Shown here piece by piece: positions 1 to 9,611 of a DNA stretch of 33,602 nt. Positions within the stretch are counted from its first letter, which is position 1; every line of letters begins with the position of its first letter. The DNA is from Chara braunii (taxonomy: Eukaryota; Streptophyta; Charophyceae; Charales; Characeae). The notes beneath the pieces are model-generated. The model was not told the origin of the DNA and made no database searches. It worked only from the letters and a program-made list of their open reading frames with translations. Location of the stretch: positions 298,365-331,966 of the forward strand of contig BFEA01000095.1 in assembly GCA_003427395.1 (NCBI GenBank). The letters run 5' to 3'. The translations under genes were made by a program, and so were the position numbers.

Positions 1-3000
1 ATGCCGTAACCTTAAGGGCTAAGCCCAAGCCTGGGGCTGAGTCCCGCAGAATACCATATAGGCAGTGCGGCGCGACGCTTTTGGGCCAACCAAACAGCTG
101 CGCGGCTCCCATTTGCCCGCGCCGGTTTGCTTATACCATAACATAACTACCCCGCGCGCCATCATACAACACCCCGCTTACCGCACGAAATCGTGCCGTT
201 ATTGCCGATGTCGTCGTCGGGGTCGTTTCTCCGCACACGCGCTTGACCTACTAATCAAAAAGAAAATATCCTTAATCCCTGCTTAATAAAAAATAATAAT
301 ATCACCAAACGAAACGACCGAGGTCCGGGCCGGCTTTACGATTAAATAACAGAAAAATAATCACGCGCGCCTTAAACCTGCACGCCCACACACTCGCTAT
401 TGTGGTCAACCACCCTATCAACGCAATTATAGACGCAGCCGCGCTTACTGCGGTATACTTAAATTCTAAACCAAAACCGTTTTGTTTTGTTTTTTGTTAC
501 TTGCAAAAACCAGGGCGGATACCCTTGTAAGGGTATTCGCACCGACAACGTAGTCCACAACTCATAAAGTCTCAATCGAAGCCCTATTGGACCGAAGATC
601 AGTCCTGCCGCTACACACAATCTGAGGTCCGAGTTCAACTTTTGTAGAAGATGCCGCAAGTGAAAAGGATGTAAGCATTGTGTAGTTATAGCTACCGTCG
701 CGCATCCGCCGCCGGTGTTTCTCAACAGGCCCAGTCTTGATGTCACTCGCCTAAGCAGACGGGCTCGGTAGTTCAACATCACGGGTGTCATTGTTGTAGA
801 AGATGTAGAGGTCATACTTGTTGTGGCTTATGCTTACAGGTCAGGCTGACGCAGTATCTGCCGCCTGTGTTTCCCGACATGCCCGGTAAGATACCACCCA
901 CCATACGGGCTTCAACAACTTGGCTTGGCTATGAAAGCAATGCCAAAGTCAGCACTCCACGCCCCTGAAACTTCCGAAGCGCTCCTAGAGCTGCTGCATA
1001 TTCTCCCACTATCTACAACAGCGCCGCTACGGGGAGTACAGGATTGATTCGCACTGACTCCAGCACAGACTACACTAAATTCAAATAAGAGTCACCAAAC
1101 CACCACTTCATCTGGAATGCAAAACACACTGATCTAACCAGAGCCTCGGAATAGACACGACCAAGGCAGAACCATCCAACCAATGTGGAGAATAAACTGA
1201 GGGGGAGAGCGGAGCCATGAACCACTAGTCTCACTTATGAAAATGATCCAACCGCAGCGGAGAGGGGAGCCATGAACAACGGCTCTCAAACGACAACGAT
1301 CCACCCACAGTGCAGCCAACGGGGGACAATGAACCACAAATCTCGGTGGACTCACTAGGCCTAATGAAATCACGTGAGGAGAATTCACGAGACCTTATGA
1401 ATCCACCCTTGAATACAATATTGGGTAGGTGCATGGTAAGTTCTTAGACAACAAGGGACATTAGGATTGACAAGAAGATTTGCACCTAAATACTTCAAAC
1501 ATCCAGCCTGTCAAGAGATGCTACCTGTTATGGCACCCATCCTCATACAAATCCTACAAGAGCAGTAGCAAAAGCTTAATGAATCCGGTCTTAATTACCG
1601 ACAAATTCATCGAAAACAACCAGTAGATAATTACCGAAGCTCAACAGGCAATCTAGCAACTCGTCACTGCTAAAATGAAAGACTATCCTTGGAATTACAA
1701 TTAAATACAGATAAAGGGCCACAACTGGATATCTCAAGAATTGATATTACCAATGCTCAATAGGGTATCTGCAGTGCACAGTAATTCAGCAGCGCCCCTG
1801 CAGAAACGTCAACAGTTCTCCGAGGTAGAAGGTTTGTAAAACCAGCCTTGGTTACAGCCAGATACACAGTATGTAGTAAGAAGTGCCGAGTCAAATTCTA
1901 CGAAGGGACCAAGCATAAGCGTCAAAACAGAGGAGACAATTGATGGTGTCGGAGTTAAGCTAGTCTTGAGCGTATTGAGGAAAATATTACGAAAAAAGAA
2001 TAAATTCAACTCCAACATCGACTGCAAAATCAACCACAACAAAGTTCAGTGGGAATCAACAGGTAAGAACAACCAAAAGGTATTGTAGCAGAGTACAAAG
2101 CTCTCCAGCCAGACGCGGAAACAAATGGATCTAGGCTGTTACTGTGTCTAACTTCATACCCTTAACTTCTTGCTTATCATGACGTGTCTGCCCTTGCTAG
2201 TATCAGTAACAGTCCCACCGCCCTTGCAAGCTCTCCCACTGCTTCCGCAAGCGCTGCCGCCTTCACTGCTGGCATCCTGATGTACTCTCTCGTGCAATAG
2301 GAATGATGAGTCCAAGGTTGCTTCTGAAGTCTGACATAGTGATTACTGCCAGACTCTACACAACATTATGTTGCATGTGGCTAAAAGATTCGCCAGCTTC
2401 ATCCAAAGTCATGTAGGGTACACGGTGACGATCTCCATTTGCCCATGAACTTTTCGAAGTTTTTCTATGTGATGTTGGGCAGGGCTGCTAGCATAGCCTC
2501 ACGCCCCATCATATTCCAGATGGGATGCGCTACGGCCGTCCCCCAGCACCACCATGTTAACCCGACAGTGCCTTCGCCACCAGGACGCCCCCAAAGGAGC
2601 GACGACTTCCAACTGCATCGCTCCCACCACTGCCCGTAGCTCTCCCACTGCTTAGAGAGTGTCGATGCCCATATAGCAACCGCTGTTATGCACTGGTCCC
2701 CTGGTTGACATTGCACATTAGGCAATTGGTAATAGAAAGTCTAGCAGAGAACCGGAATCTCCCTATCCCCTGATATCTCACAAGAGCAAACGCAGTAAAA
2801 ATATACCACGCTGGAGATGGGGGACGCTTTGAAATTGACGAGTACGACGGCGTCCATCCTATAGGAGGCCAGCTGCTTCCTGCCCCTTGGTCTTCCCAAG
2901 GGGAATCGCTGTACCAAGCATACCGCGCGGAAGAATGAGGCACGTCCTTGAAAATACCAAAGAAGAAGATGTGCCCCACACACGCCATGTGAGCAGCAGC

Positions 3001-3465
3001 AAGCGGCGCAGTAACACGGCAGCGTTAACGCACCTAAGCGTTGTCACGCGGCGCGACCGGCCTCCCCCCCCTTTTCCAGCCCCAGCCTCAACCAGTTTCA
3101 CTAATGTCCCGGGCTTGGAGGTTGTCTTTTTGCTTACACTGAAACATGAGTTGTGGTTGAGAGGCTATCCTGATCAATATTTTGATTTGGCTCTTGAAAG
3201 GTTTTATCGAAAATTTTCGGGTTGTTGGGATCACTGGCTGGGCATTCTTACTAAGTGGAGTCGCCTGCTGCCCTCTCGGTAGCGAGTCACAGGTGCGTTT
3301 ATCGGCCCGTCGTTAGGGCTGTTTTTTTCTGATTTGGTTACGTAATGAGGTTTGTCAGTGTATGTCGGTTGTCCATCGGTTTTATGGTGGGGGGTCATTG
3401 GCTCAATCATGGGGGGTTGCGATTTGTTTGTAGACTCATCAGACCCTTTAGAGGTCGATAGACAG
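1..3465. other. No confident gene; diverged repeats
   Basis: I recognise no protein, RNA gene or mobile element here. Open frames are short, lie on both strands and lack recognisable motifs. Around 640-910 two loosely similar segments about 150 bp apart share TGTAGAAGATG (644 and 796) and a GCCGCC-GTGTTTC block, suggesting an old duplication. Positions 2440-3110 have tryptophan-rich minus-strand frames that vaguely resemble the C-terminal end of a LINE polyprotein, but no ordered Cys/His motif can be traced. C-rich and T-rich tracts are common towards 3060-3500. Confidence 0.5.
1211..1345. repeat. Three diverged tandem units, about 55-58 bp
   Basis: Units begin at about 1211, 1266 and 1324 with GGAGCCATGAACCAC, GGAGCCATGAACAAC and GGACAATGAACCAC. 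The first two also share a GATCCA-CC-CAG block near the end of the unit. This is an old minisatellite with point divergence and no coding sign. Confidence 0.6.
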
Positions 3466-3570
3466 GCCCCTTCTGAATCTGGACAAGTTTTGGGTGTTGT
3501 TCTGTTTTTTTGTTTTCAATAAGGTGCTGAGGATTCTGGATAATACTGGTTGGACCTGAGTTACGATTTG
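3466..3570 (+). repeat. Dispersed repeat, copy 1 (GAATCTGGAC family)
   Basis: This segment contains CTGAATCTGGAC followed by a G/T-rich stretch (GTTTTGGGTGTTGTTCTG). It aligns by eye with 15385-15485, and its first 35-40 bases align with 18118-18160. In those two places the same sequence lies 100-180 bp upstream of a hammerhead ribozyme motif. No ribozyme core was found after this copy, where LINE-A begins 180 bp further on. Confidence 0.55.
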
Positions 3571-3740
3571 CGGCAGTGACTTTCTGCTATGCTCGGATGG
3601 CATGGAGCGGTCTCGAACCGGTGTGCTCTACGATGAGTTGTCTATTGGTTTTCAGGTACCTTTTGGATAGTTTCGGTCGGATCAGTCGGATCAGAGATAT
3701 GGTTTGTTGTAGGGTCTTTATGTGCTGTCCTGATGGTGTG

Positions 3741-3749
3741 GAGTGGTCC
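3741..3749 (+). repeat. Candidate target-site duplication, LINE-A 3' side
   Basis: GAGTGGTCC directly abuts the LINE-A tail. The same nine bases recur at 15326-15334, beyond the LINE-A 5' end, and both are followed by TT. This fits target-primed reverse transcription. A 9-base match can arise by chance, so it is a candidate only. Confidence 0.45.
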
Positions 3750-4524
3750 TTTTTTTTTTTTTTTTTTTTTTTGGAAAGCTTGTCTTATATTGCCAAGAAA
3801 ACTGGTAAAGGAGGCCGGGGACCTCACAATTCAACCCAGAGTTATCCTGGCAGCATCAGCCAGTTTCGCTTACGAGCTAGGCTCGCAAAACAACCACTGC
3901 TAATTCTCCAACCACCCCTATTGCTGGAAACCGGGTCCAGCGTCCCACCATTACATTCCTCGCCTTCCAAAATCCTCTTTAAACTCACGTAAAAAAAATG
4001 GGACTCCAAAGGAGCCTTATTGACGAAAATCACTGAGAACAGAAACTTCCATAAAAGATTTAATCTGTCTAAACTGAAGTGCTATCAAACTGAATTACAA
4101 ACACTGATTAACACTATTTCAAGTACAAAAGAACAATCCCCTTTTTATCTGCTAAATCGCAGGGCGTAAGATCCCCTTTTTCGGAGGGCTAACTTTGTCC
4201 TCCTACATCGAGATCCAGTAGCCAAGAGAGAAAGACCACTCCTCCTTCTGCTGATAATTTTGCACAGTTGAGCTTAACCCATGTCTTCGTGAACCAGAAT
4301 CAAAATTTTCTTCTCCAGTCAGCCAGCATTGCAAGCCTGAGAGCCAATTTAATTCTAAACACTATCTACTTGAAGTTCAAAGCTTCCTGATGGAACACCT
4401 GTGCATTTCTCCCTGCTCACAATGCTTCTATTACAATACCTCTACAGCATAGTGCCACATAATTTACCCCGGATTCAAAGGTGCCCTTAGCCTGGAGCTT
4501 GCCGAAAAGTATAAACTCGTCCTT
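3750..4524 (-). other. LINE-A 3' UTR and A-tail
   Basis: Non-coding end of LINE-A, from the ORF2 stop at 4525 to the tail of 23 A (minus sense) at 3772-3750. It includes the shared hairpin motif at 3924-3946, 151 nt upstream of the tail. No protein frame of note. Confidence 0.65.
3924..3946 (-). promoter_or_regulatory. Conserved LINE 3' hairpin motif, copy in LINE-A
   Basis: These 23 bases are identical to 8777-8799 in LINE-B. In the sense (minus) direction the motif starts GGGACGCTGGACCCGG and ends TTTCCAG. CTGGA can pair with TCCAG around a 7-nt CCCGGTT loop, and an AGGGG-like tract follows in both elements. LINE reverse transcriptases of the stringent type recognise 3' stem-loops of their own RNA. 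I infer that role here only from position and conservation. Confidence 0.5.
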
Positions 4525-7500
4525 TCACTGAAACACTCCACTTATCTTCTTCCAGAATCCCTTCCACCACTCCCACACCCTCACCGACTCAGGACATGAC
4601 AACCATAAATGCATGGTTGTTTCCCATCCCCAATTACAACGTTCACACGTGGTAGGCATGTCCATTCCCCGGTTGCTCAGCCAAGAAGTTGGCGGGGTGA
4701 TCTGGAGCGACTGAAGCCACTGTACAGTTGCCTGTCTCTGCGAAGGCATTGCTTTTAATGCTTTCCAGAGAGCTAAGAGGTCTATTTTCTGCACTGTCCT
4801 AGCCACCACCGACGAGATTTGAAACTGGGACAACCTCTTCATTGTTGTACTAAGTGTTTTTTTCTTTGTCTCATCTTGTTGTACCATGACACCCACTTTT
4901 GATCTATACTGACACACTGGTACCCCTTGTTTCAGGGAGCTAGGCTTCCATCCAAACAAAGTTGGTTCCACTATGTTTTTCTCCTAAGAGTTTTTTAGCA
5001 GCTGGCAGGACGTGCCTTTTTTAGTAAAGTGCTCCTGAACTCTCACTTCCTGCAGACCGATTATGGAGCCAATCACCCCATCTTTTGTCCAGACCATCGA
5101 TCTATTGCGGCCTCTTGGTTTCACCACCCAGATCTGTATATTCGTTCCAGCTCTCAGGTCTGGTCCAATTATTTTCCAAACCCTTTCCCTGTTACATGGA
5201 TCCTCTACCCAGCAGCCTGCATTCAGCTCCCTGTCATTCTTGAGAGCATTAACCCAGTGCAGCGGTACCGCTTGTTTGATTATTTCGTAGTTATGCTCCA
5301 CACTTCTGAGCCTGGGTAACATTCTTTTCACTGCCTCCAGAGGCCGCCAATCCGCAGAAACCTCATCCCACAGATTCTTCAACTGTATAATCTCATGCTC
5401 CACCCAAGCCCTGCCAAAGGAACCAACGCTGCCATCAACTTTCAAAACTTCAGACCTGCAGTCTAAAATAAACTTATTTTCGAACAAAATTTGGTTCAGT
5501 ATTTCAACCTTCGACCTTGGTTCCTCCACCAACTGTGGCTGCACCTTCTTCCAGGCCATAAGGATGTTTCTCCACAAACGTGATTTCGGCCTCCTTTGCA
5601 CATAGGAGGGGATCATAAAACAAAGCCAGACATGATGTCCCTGCTGCAACGACCATTCTTCCATCAATATATGCTCGGCCAATTGTATCCAAGTCTTCTC
5701 CTCTGTGGCGAACATGGCAACCACCGGCCATTTAGCAAGAAGGGCCATATTCTGTTGCATGGGGTCCAAAGTTCCCAGACCACCCGTCTCTCTCGCATTG
5801 CAGATCAGCTCCCAAGCGGTCTTAGTGATGAACCCTTGCTGCTCTGATGCCATTGGTTTCCACAAGTACTTAGCAGCAACTCTTGTGATTCTCCTATAGG
5901 CCTCCTCCCCCAGCAAGTGTACTGCGAGAGAGAACCATAGTATTGAAAATGCAGCCGAGCTTACGACCAGCGCCCTTCCGAATAATGACAGTTGATGGTT
6001 CCTTGCCCAGCCATTTATCCTGACCACCACTTTTTCCACTAGGAGCGTATCCTGCTCAGATGCACAATCCGAAAGAGAAACCTGGACCCCTAGTAGCCTT
6101 TCTGAAACATTTGCAGGGATTCGACTGAGCCCCCAGTCCGCCTCCAGATCCCAACATTGGGGCAGCAGATACACAGACTTCTCCCAATTGATGGAGGTCT
6201 CCGACAGCTCACAGTAGGTGTCAAAAACTCTTCTCAGTTCTTCCAAGGCCTCAGAGTTGTTGATGCAAGCAACAATCAAATCGTCCGCTATGGCCCCTCC
6301 CTTCCAATGAACTCGTGGGGGGAGGTGAAGACCTACTATCCTTGGGTTATACCTAATATTAAACAGTAAAACTTCTAACTGCGTGACAAAAAGTAAGGGA
6401 GCTAGTGGACAACCCTGCCTAAGTGACCTAGATAAAGGAAACTCGGAGGACTGTTGACCATTCACCACAACTACCAAGGAGACTTCTGTATACATTGTCT
6501 TTGCCCACGTACAGAACCCCTCCCCGAATCTCATTTTATCCAGAGATGTAAACACAAAAGCCCACCCGACTTTATCATAGGCTTTCTCCATATCTAGCAG
6601 TAGTACTGCCACATTTTTCTGTTCTCTTCCTATGACCTCGAACGCTTGGATTGATGCCATGATATTTTCAAAAATGGACCTCCCTTTTACGAAGGCACCC
6701 TGATCCTTCCCCACCAAGCCTGGTAAAAACACCGCCAATCTGTTTGCAAGAGCTTTGGCCAATATCTTATAAGCTACGTTTAATACTGAGATTGGCCTAT
6801 AATTTTTGACTTCTCTCTTATCTCCTTTTTTATACAGGAGGGGGATGGCTCCAGTTAACTATGTTTTCGGCAGTTGACCGGTTATTAAACAGTTGTTAAA
6901 GACTTGACAAAGGAAAGGAGCAAAGGCCTCCCAAATGGACAAGAAAAACTCCACCGGGAGCCCATCTAGCCCCGGACATTTCCCTTTAACCATGTCCTTT
7001 GCAACTTTGTACAGTTCGCTAGTAGTGAAGGGGGCATCCAGTCTTTCCTTGCCAACCAAAGGGAGACCCACTATCATACCTTCCCAAAAGGAAGACGATA
7101 TTGATAGGTCCGTATTGACATTTTCTCCAGGTCTTCTAGTGGTGACTATATCCCGATAATATAGCTTTGCATAGGCACACATGTCATCTATATTAGTTGT
7201 TGTTGGAGCGCTATGGCTAAAGGGGTGTATTAGTTCCCTTACCACCGGTTTAGCTTGCCTCATGATCAGGCTGCGAAAGGTGATCTTAGTCATTTTGTCG
7301 TAGCCCACAATACCTCTGATTCTTAACCACTCTAGCCACTCCCCTTGCATTTCTCTTATAATCTTTCCAATGAGGCTAGGTGTAATTTTCTCTGTTCCGC
7401 TCAATAATACTCAGTGAAGGGGTCCCCCTTCATTTTCAATTCTGCTTCTTTCACCGCCATTTGTGTTTTCTTTTCTTCCCAGTCTCTATTTGCCGCCTTC

Positions 7501-8435
7501 ATCCTTGAAAATATTTCAAGTGCTGCGGTGATGATCCCTAGCCCTACACCAGCCCACTCCCCTTCTAGGCCGAAAAGGTCTTTTGCTCCCATCCACGCTT
7601 TCATCTGGGTCTCTACCCATTTGATAATCCCTTTATCTTTCAAATGGTTTACATTCAACCGAAATGGCGGGCGGGCCTTTTCAAATTGATCTTTAGCCAG
7701 GATATCCATAGCCACTGGTGCATGATCCGATACGTGGGAAACTAGGGTGTCACACCACATACACCTGTCCCACAATACTCCTCTAGCTAAGAAAAAATCC
7801 AACCTTTTTTGGGGCTGAGGAGTTGTGGGAAACGAACGCGAGTCAATCCAAGTATAACCTGATGAATCCGGATTGAGTACTCTATACACATCATTAAGAG
7901 ACTGAGAATCTTTCAAAGCTATAAGCATGGCCGAGTCATTTCTTATCGGTGTGGGGTTCGGAGAATCTAGACCCGACTCAAAGATAGTGTTCCAATCGTC
8001 GGCCAAAACTAGGTTCTCAACATCAGGCAACCAAGGTGGTAGCAGCGCAAAAAAACTAGTCCTTTCTTTATAATCAACTGGAGCATAAATGGACATTATA
8101 GCCCAATCTTCATTTTCTATCGCCAATTTTCCCCAAACAATTCTGCCTTTTGGGTCAATAAAATGGTCTATTATTTCTACATCCAAATCTTTATTAATCA
8201 AAATATCCACACCCCCCCTTGTCTCTTCCGCAGGGGCCCAAAACTGAAGCCCCTTCCACCAATCTCTAGCAGCCTCTATCTTCCCTAGGTTCAATTTCGT
8301 TTCCTGCAGACATGCAATGTGAATATTCTTTGAGTGCATAAATGCTGCCACGCCTCCTTTTTTATTTTTATTTGAAGTGTCGCCCAAACCATGCACCTTC
8401 CAGGAAATTATCCTAATTCTGCTCGGCAAGACCAT
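4525..8435 (-). pseudogene. LINE-A ORF2 (endonuclease - reverse transcriptase - zinc motif), broken
   Basis: ORF2 begins at ATG 8435, where it reads MVLPSRIRIISW. The apurinic-type endonuclease domain shows CLQETK near 8310, IYAPVD, a DWNT motif and SDHAP near 7720, but its first motif reads SWKVHG where SWN is usual. A 1-nt frameshift near 7404 leads to the linker. An in-frame TAG at 6859-6861 interrupts the fingers just before the YRPISVLN motif. Reverse transcriptase motif A is LLDMEKAYD, motif B is RQGCPLAP and motif C is IADD (6278-6290) instead of F/YADD. A second in-frame TAG at 4984-4986 precedes the C-terminal zinc motif CERC-x7-H-x4-C. The product would copy LINE RNA into a nicked chromosomal target, but this copy is dead. 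Confidence 0.9.
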
Positions 8436-8648
8436 CTTTCTGGTCAGTGCCGCCTGCAAATTGGATGCAGTTGTCTGAACTATCCTGGTTTGAGTTTGGG
8501 TTGTCCTGCAACAGTTTTTCCTGGAAGCCAACGTCAGTGACCCACTCGCAAATGACTGGGGCACTTGGAGGGATCTGCGATTGGGCATCTGTAACGTTTA
8601 GTCAATCAGCCACTTGCTTAGCGTTCAGGTCATCCCCCAGCTTGATGC
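8413..8648 (-). pseudogene. LINE-A ORF1 C-terminal end, cut off by LINE-B
   Basis: Directly after the LINE-B tail, a minus frame reads SIKLGDDLNAKQVAD, one stop (TGA), then about 60 open codons ending KDGLAEQN at TAG 8413-8415. That stop lies inside ORF2, whose ATG is at 8435, so the two frames overlap by about 23 bp in different registers. Overlap or close spacing of ORF1 and ORF2 is normal for LINEs. I therefore read this as the tail of the ORF1 whose start is at 14680. No target duplication could be found by eye to prove the nested insertion. Confidence 0.55.
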
Positions 8649-8776
8649 TTTTTTTTTTTTTTTTTTTTTTTGAAATCCCTTTACCAAGCCCTCCATCTCG
8701 GTGGCGGTAGGAGAGCCATCGGGATTGAAGGCTTGTTCCTTGGGCTGCTCCATCTATTGGTGGGGAGCGGCCCCTA

Positions 8777-8799
8777 CTGGAAACCGGGTCCAGCGTCCC
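8777..8799 (-). promoter_or_regulatory. Conserved LINE 3' hairpin motif, copy in LINE-B
   Basis: Identical over 23 bases to 3924-3946 and likewise followed by AGGGG in the sense direction. It lies 105 nt upstream of the A-tail. The stem is CTGGA with TCCAG. Conservation between two otherwise different LINEs suggests a shared recognition signal for reverse transcription. Confidence 0.5.
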
Positions 8800-9070
8800 T
8801 TAGAACATAGTTGCTGTCTCTGGGGTTGTGGTCCTTTATAGTTCGTCCTTGGAGCTGTGTATTCCCTAAGGGCTGCTCTTATTACCCTCCCTTTCCAGCT
8901 CGCTCTCATTTGTGAGACCCAACCCTGTACCCTGGTGGTATGGCCTTGTTTGGTTGACCGAATCCCATTCCCTTCCCTTCACATCTACCTTACCACCTGG
9001 GAACTGCAGCCCTTCCCGAACTTAAGCTTAGCCAATTAAACCTATATGACGCCAATTTATGTTGCTTACT

Positions 9071-9122
9071 AGAATTGATAAAGAATCGATAAAGAATTGA
9101 CAAAGAATTGACAAAGAAATGA
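9071..9122. repeat. 12-bp tandem repeat (AAAGAATTGACA), about 4-5 copies
   Basis: Successive units read AGAATTGATAA, AGAATCGATAA, AGAATTGACAA, AGAATTGACAA, AGAAATGAC. It is a short, slightly diverged array within the LINE-B 3' UTR. Confidence 0.7.
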
Positions 9123-9611
9123 CGATGTTTAATGGGGGGAATGCCTGTCTTGGCGGGGTAGGCCGCCATTGTTGATGTTGCTCAGTCCAAGATTCACCCC
9201 TTTATTTTGGTCTGGATATCTGTCGTCTGAGTATGTCGTGCCCTTCGTGCCCTTCCCTCAGTTCCCTGGCGCCTGCAGTCCTTCCGTTTGTTGAGATCAG
9301 CGTTGTGGGGACAGAGCCTCCTGTATGTCTTTGTTGTATGCTGGCTCCAGCCTTTGTCTCCACACTTTGGTCCTCTTCGAAGATTGTTTTCCATCAGCCA
9401 GGCAGGATTCCACTCTTGGTCTGATTCCTCTCCTCCGCTTCAAGCTTGAGCTGTGACACACCCTTGATGCTGTCGTAATGTCCCGGCCGCATTTGCAAGT
9501 ATATGGGAGATTTCGGCGCGTGCGAGGGGGGCTTACGCAGGGTAGTTAGGGGAGGGCAGGGCGCAGATGTATGACTGTGTACGGTTCCCACATCTTCAGG
9601 AAATGATGCTA

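Larger units (their letters stand above)
8672..9611 (-). other. LINE-B 3' UTR
   Basis: About 940 bp between the end of the ORF2 frame and the A-tail, with no recognisable coding content. It carries the shared 3' hairpin motif (8777-8799) and a 12-bp tandem repeat (9071-9122). Confidence 0.55.

Noticed and set aside
459-815. 118-codon minus-strand frame
   Set aside because: No motif and no composition bias; stops are sparse by chance in this stretch.
2465-2988. Tryptophan-rich minus-strand frames resembling a LINE C-terminus
   Set aside because: The Cys/His zinc pattern cannot be completed in any frame and no reverse transcriptase lies upstream.
3664-3705. Minus-strand CTGATCCGACTGATCC followed by GAAAC, hammerhead-like
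   Set aside because: The core lacks the G-A at positions 8-9 (CUGAUCC), so it cannot be a hammerhead.
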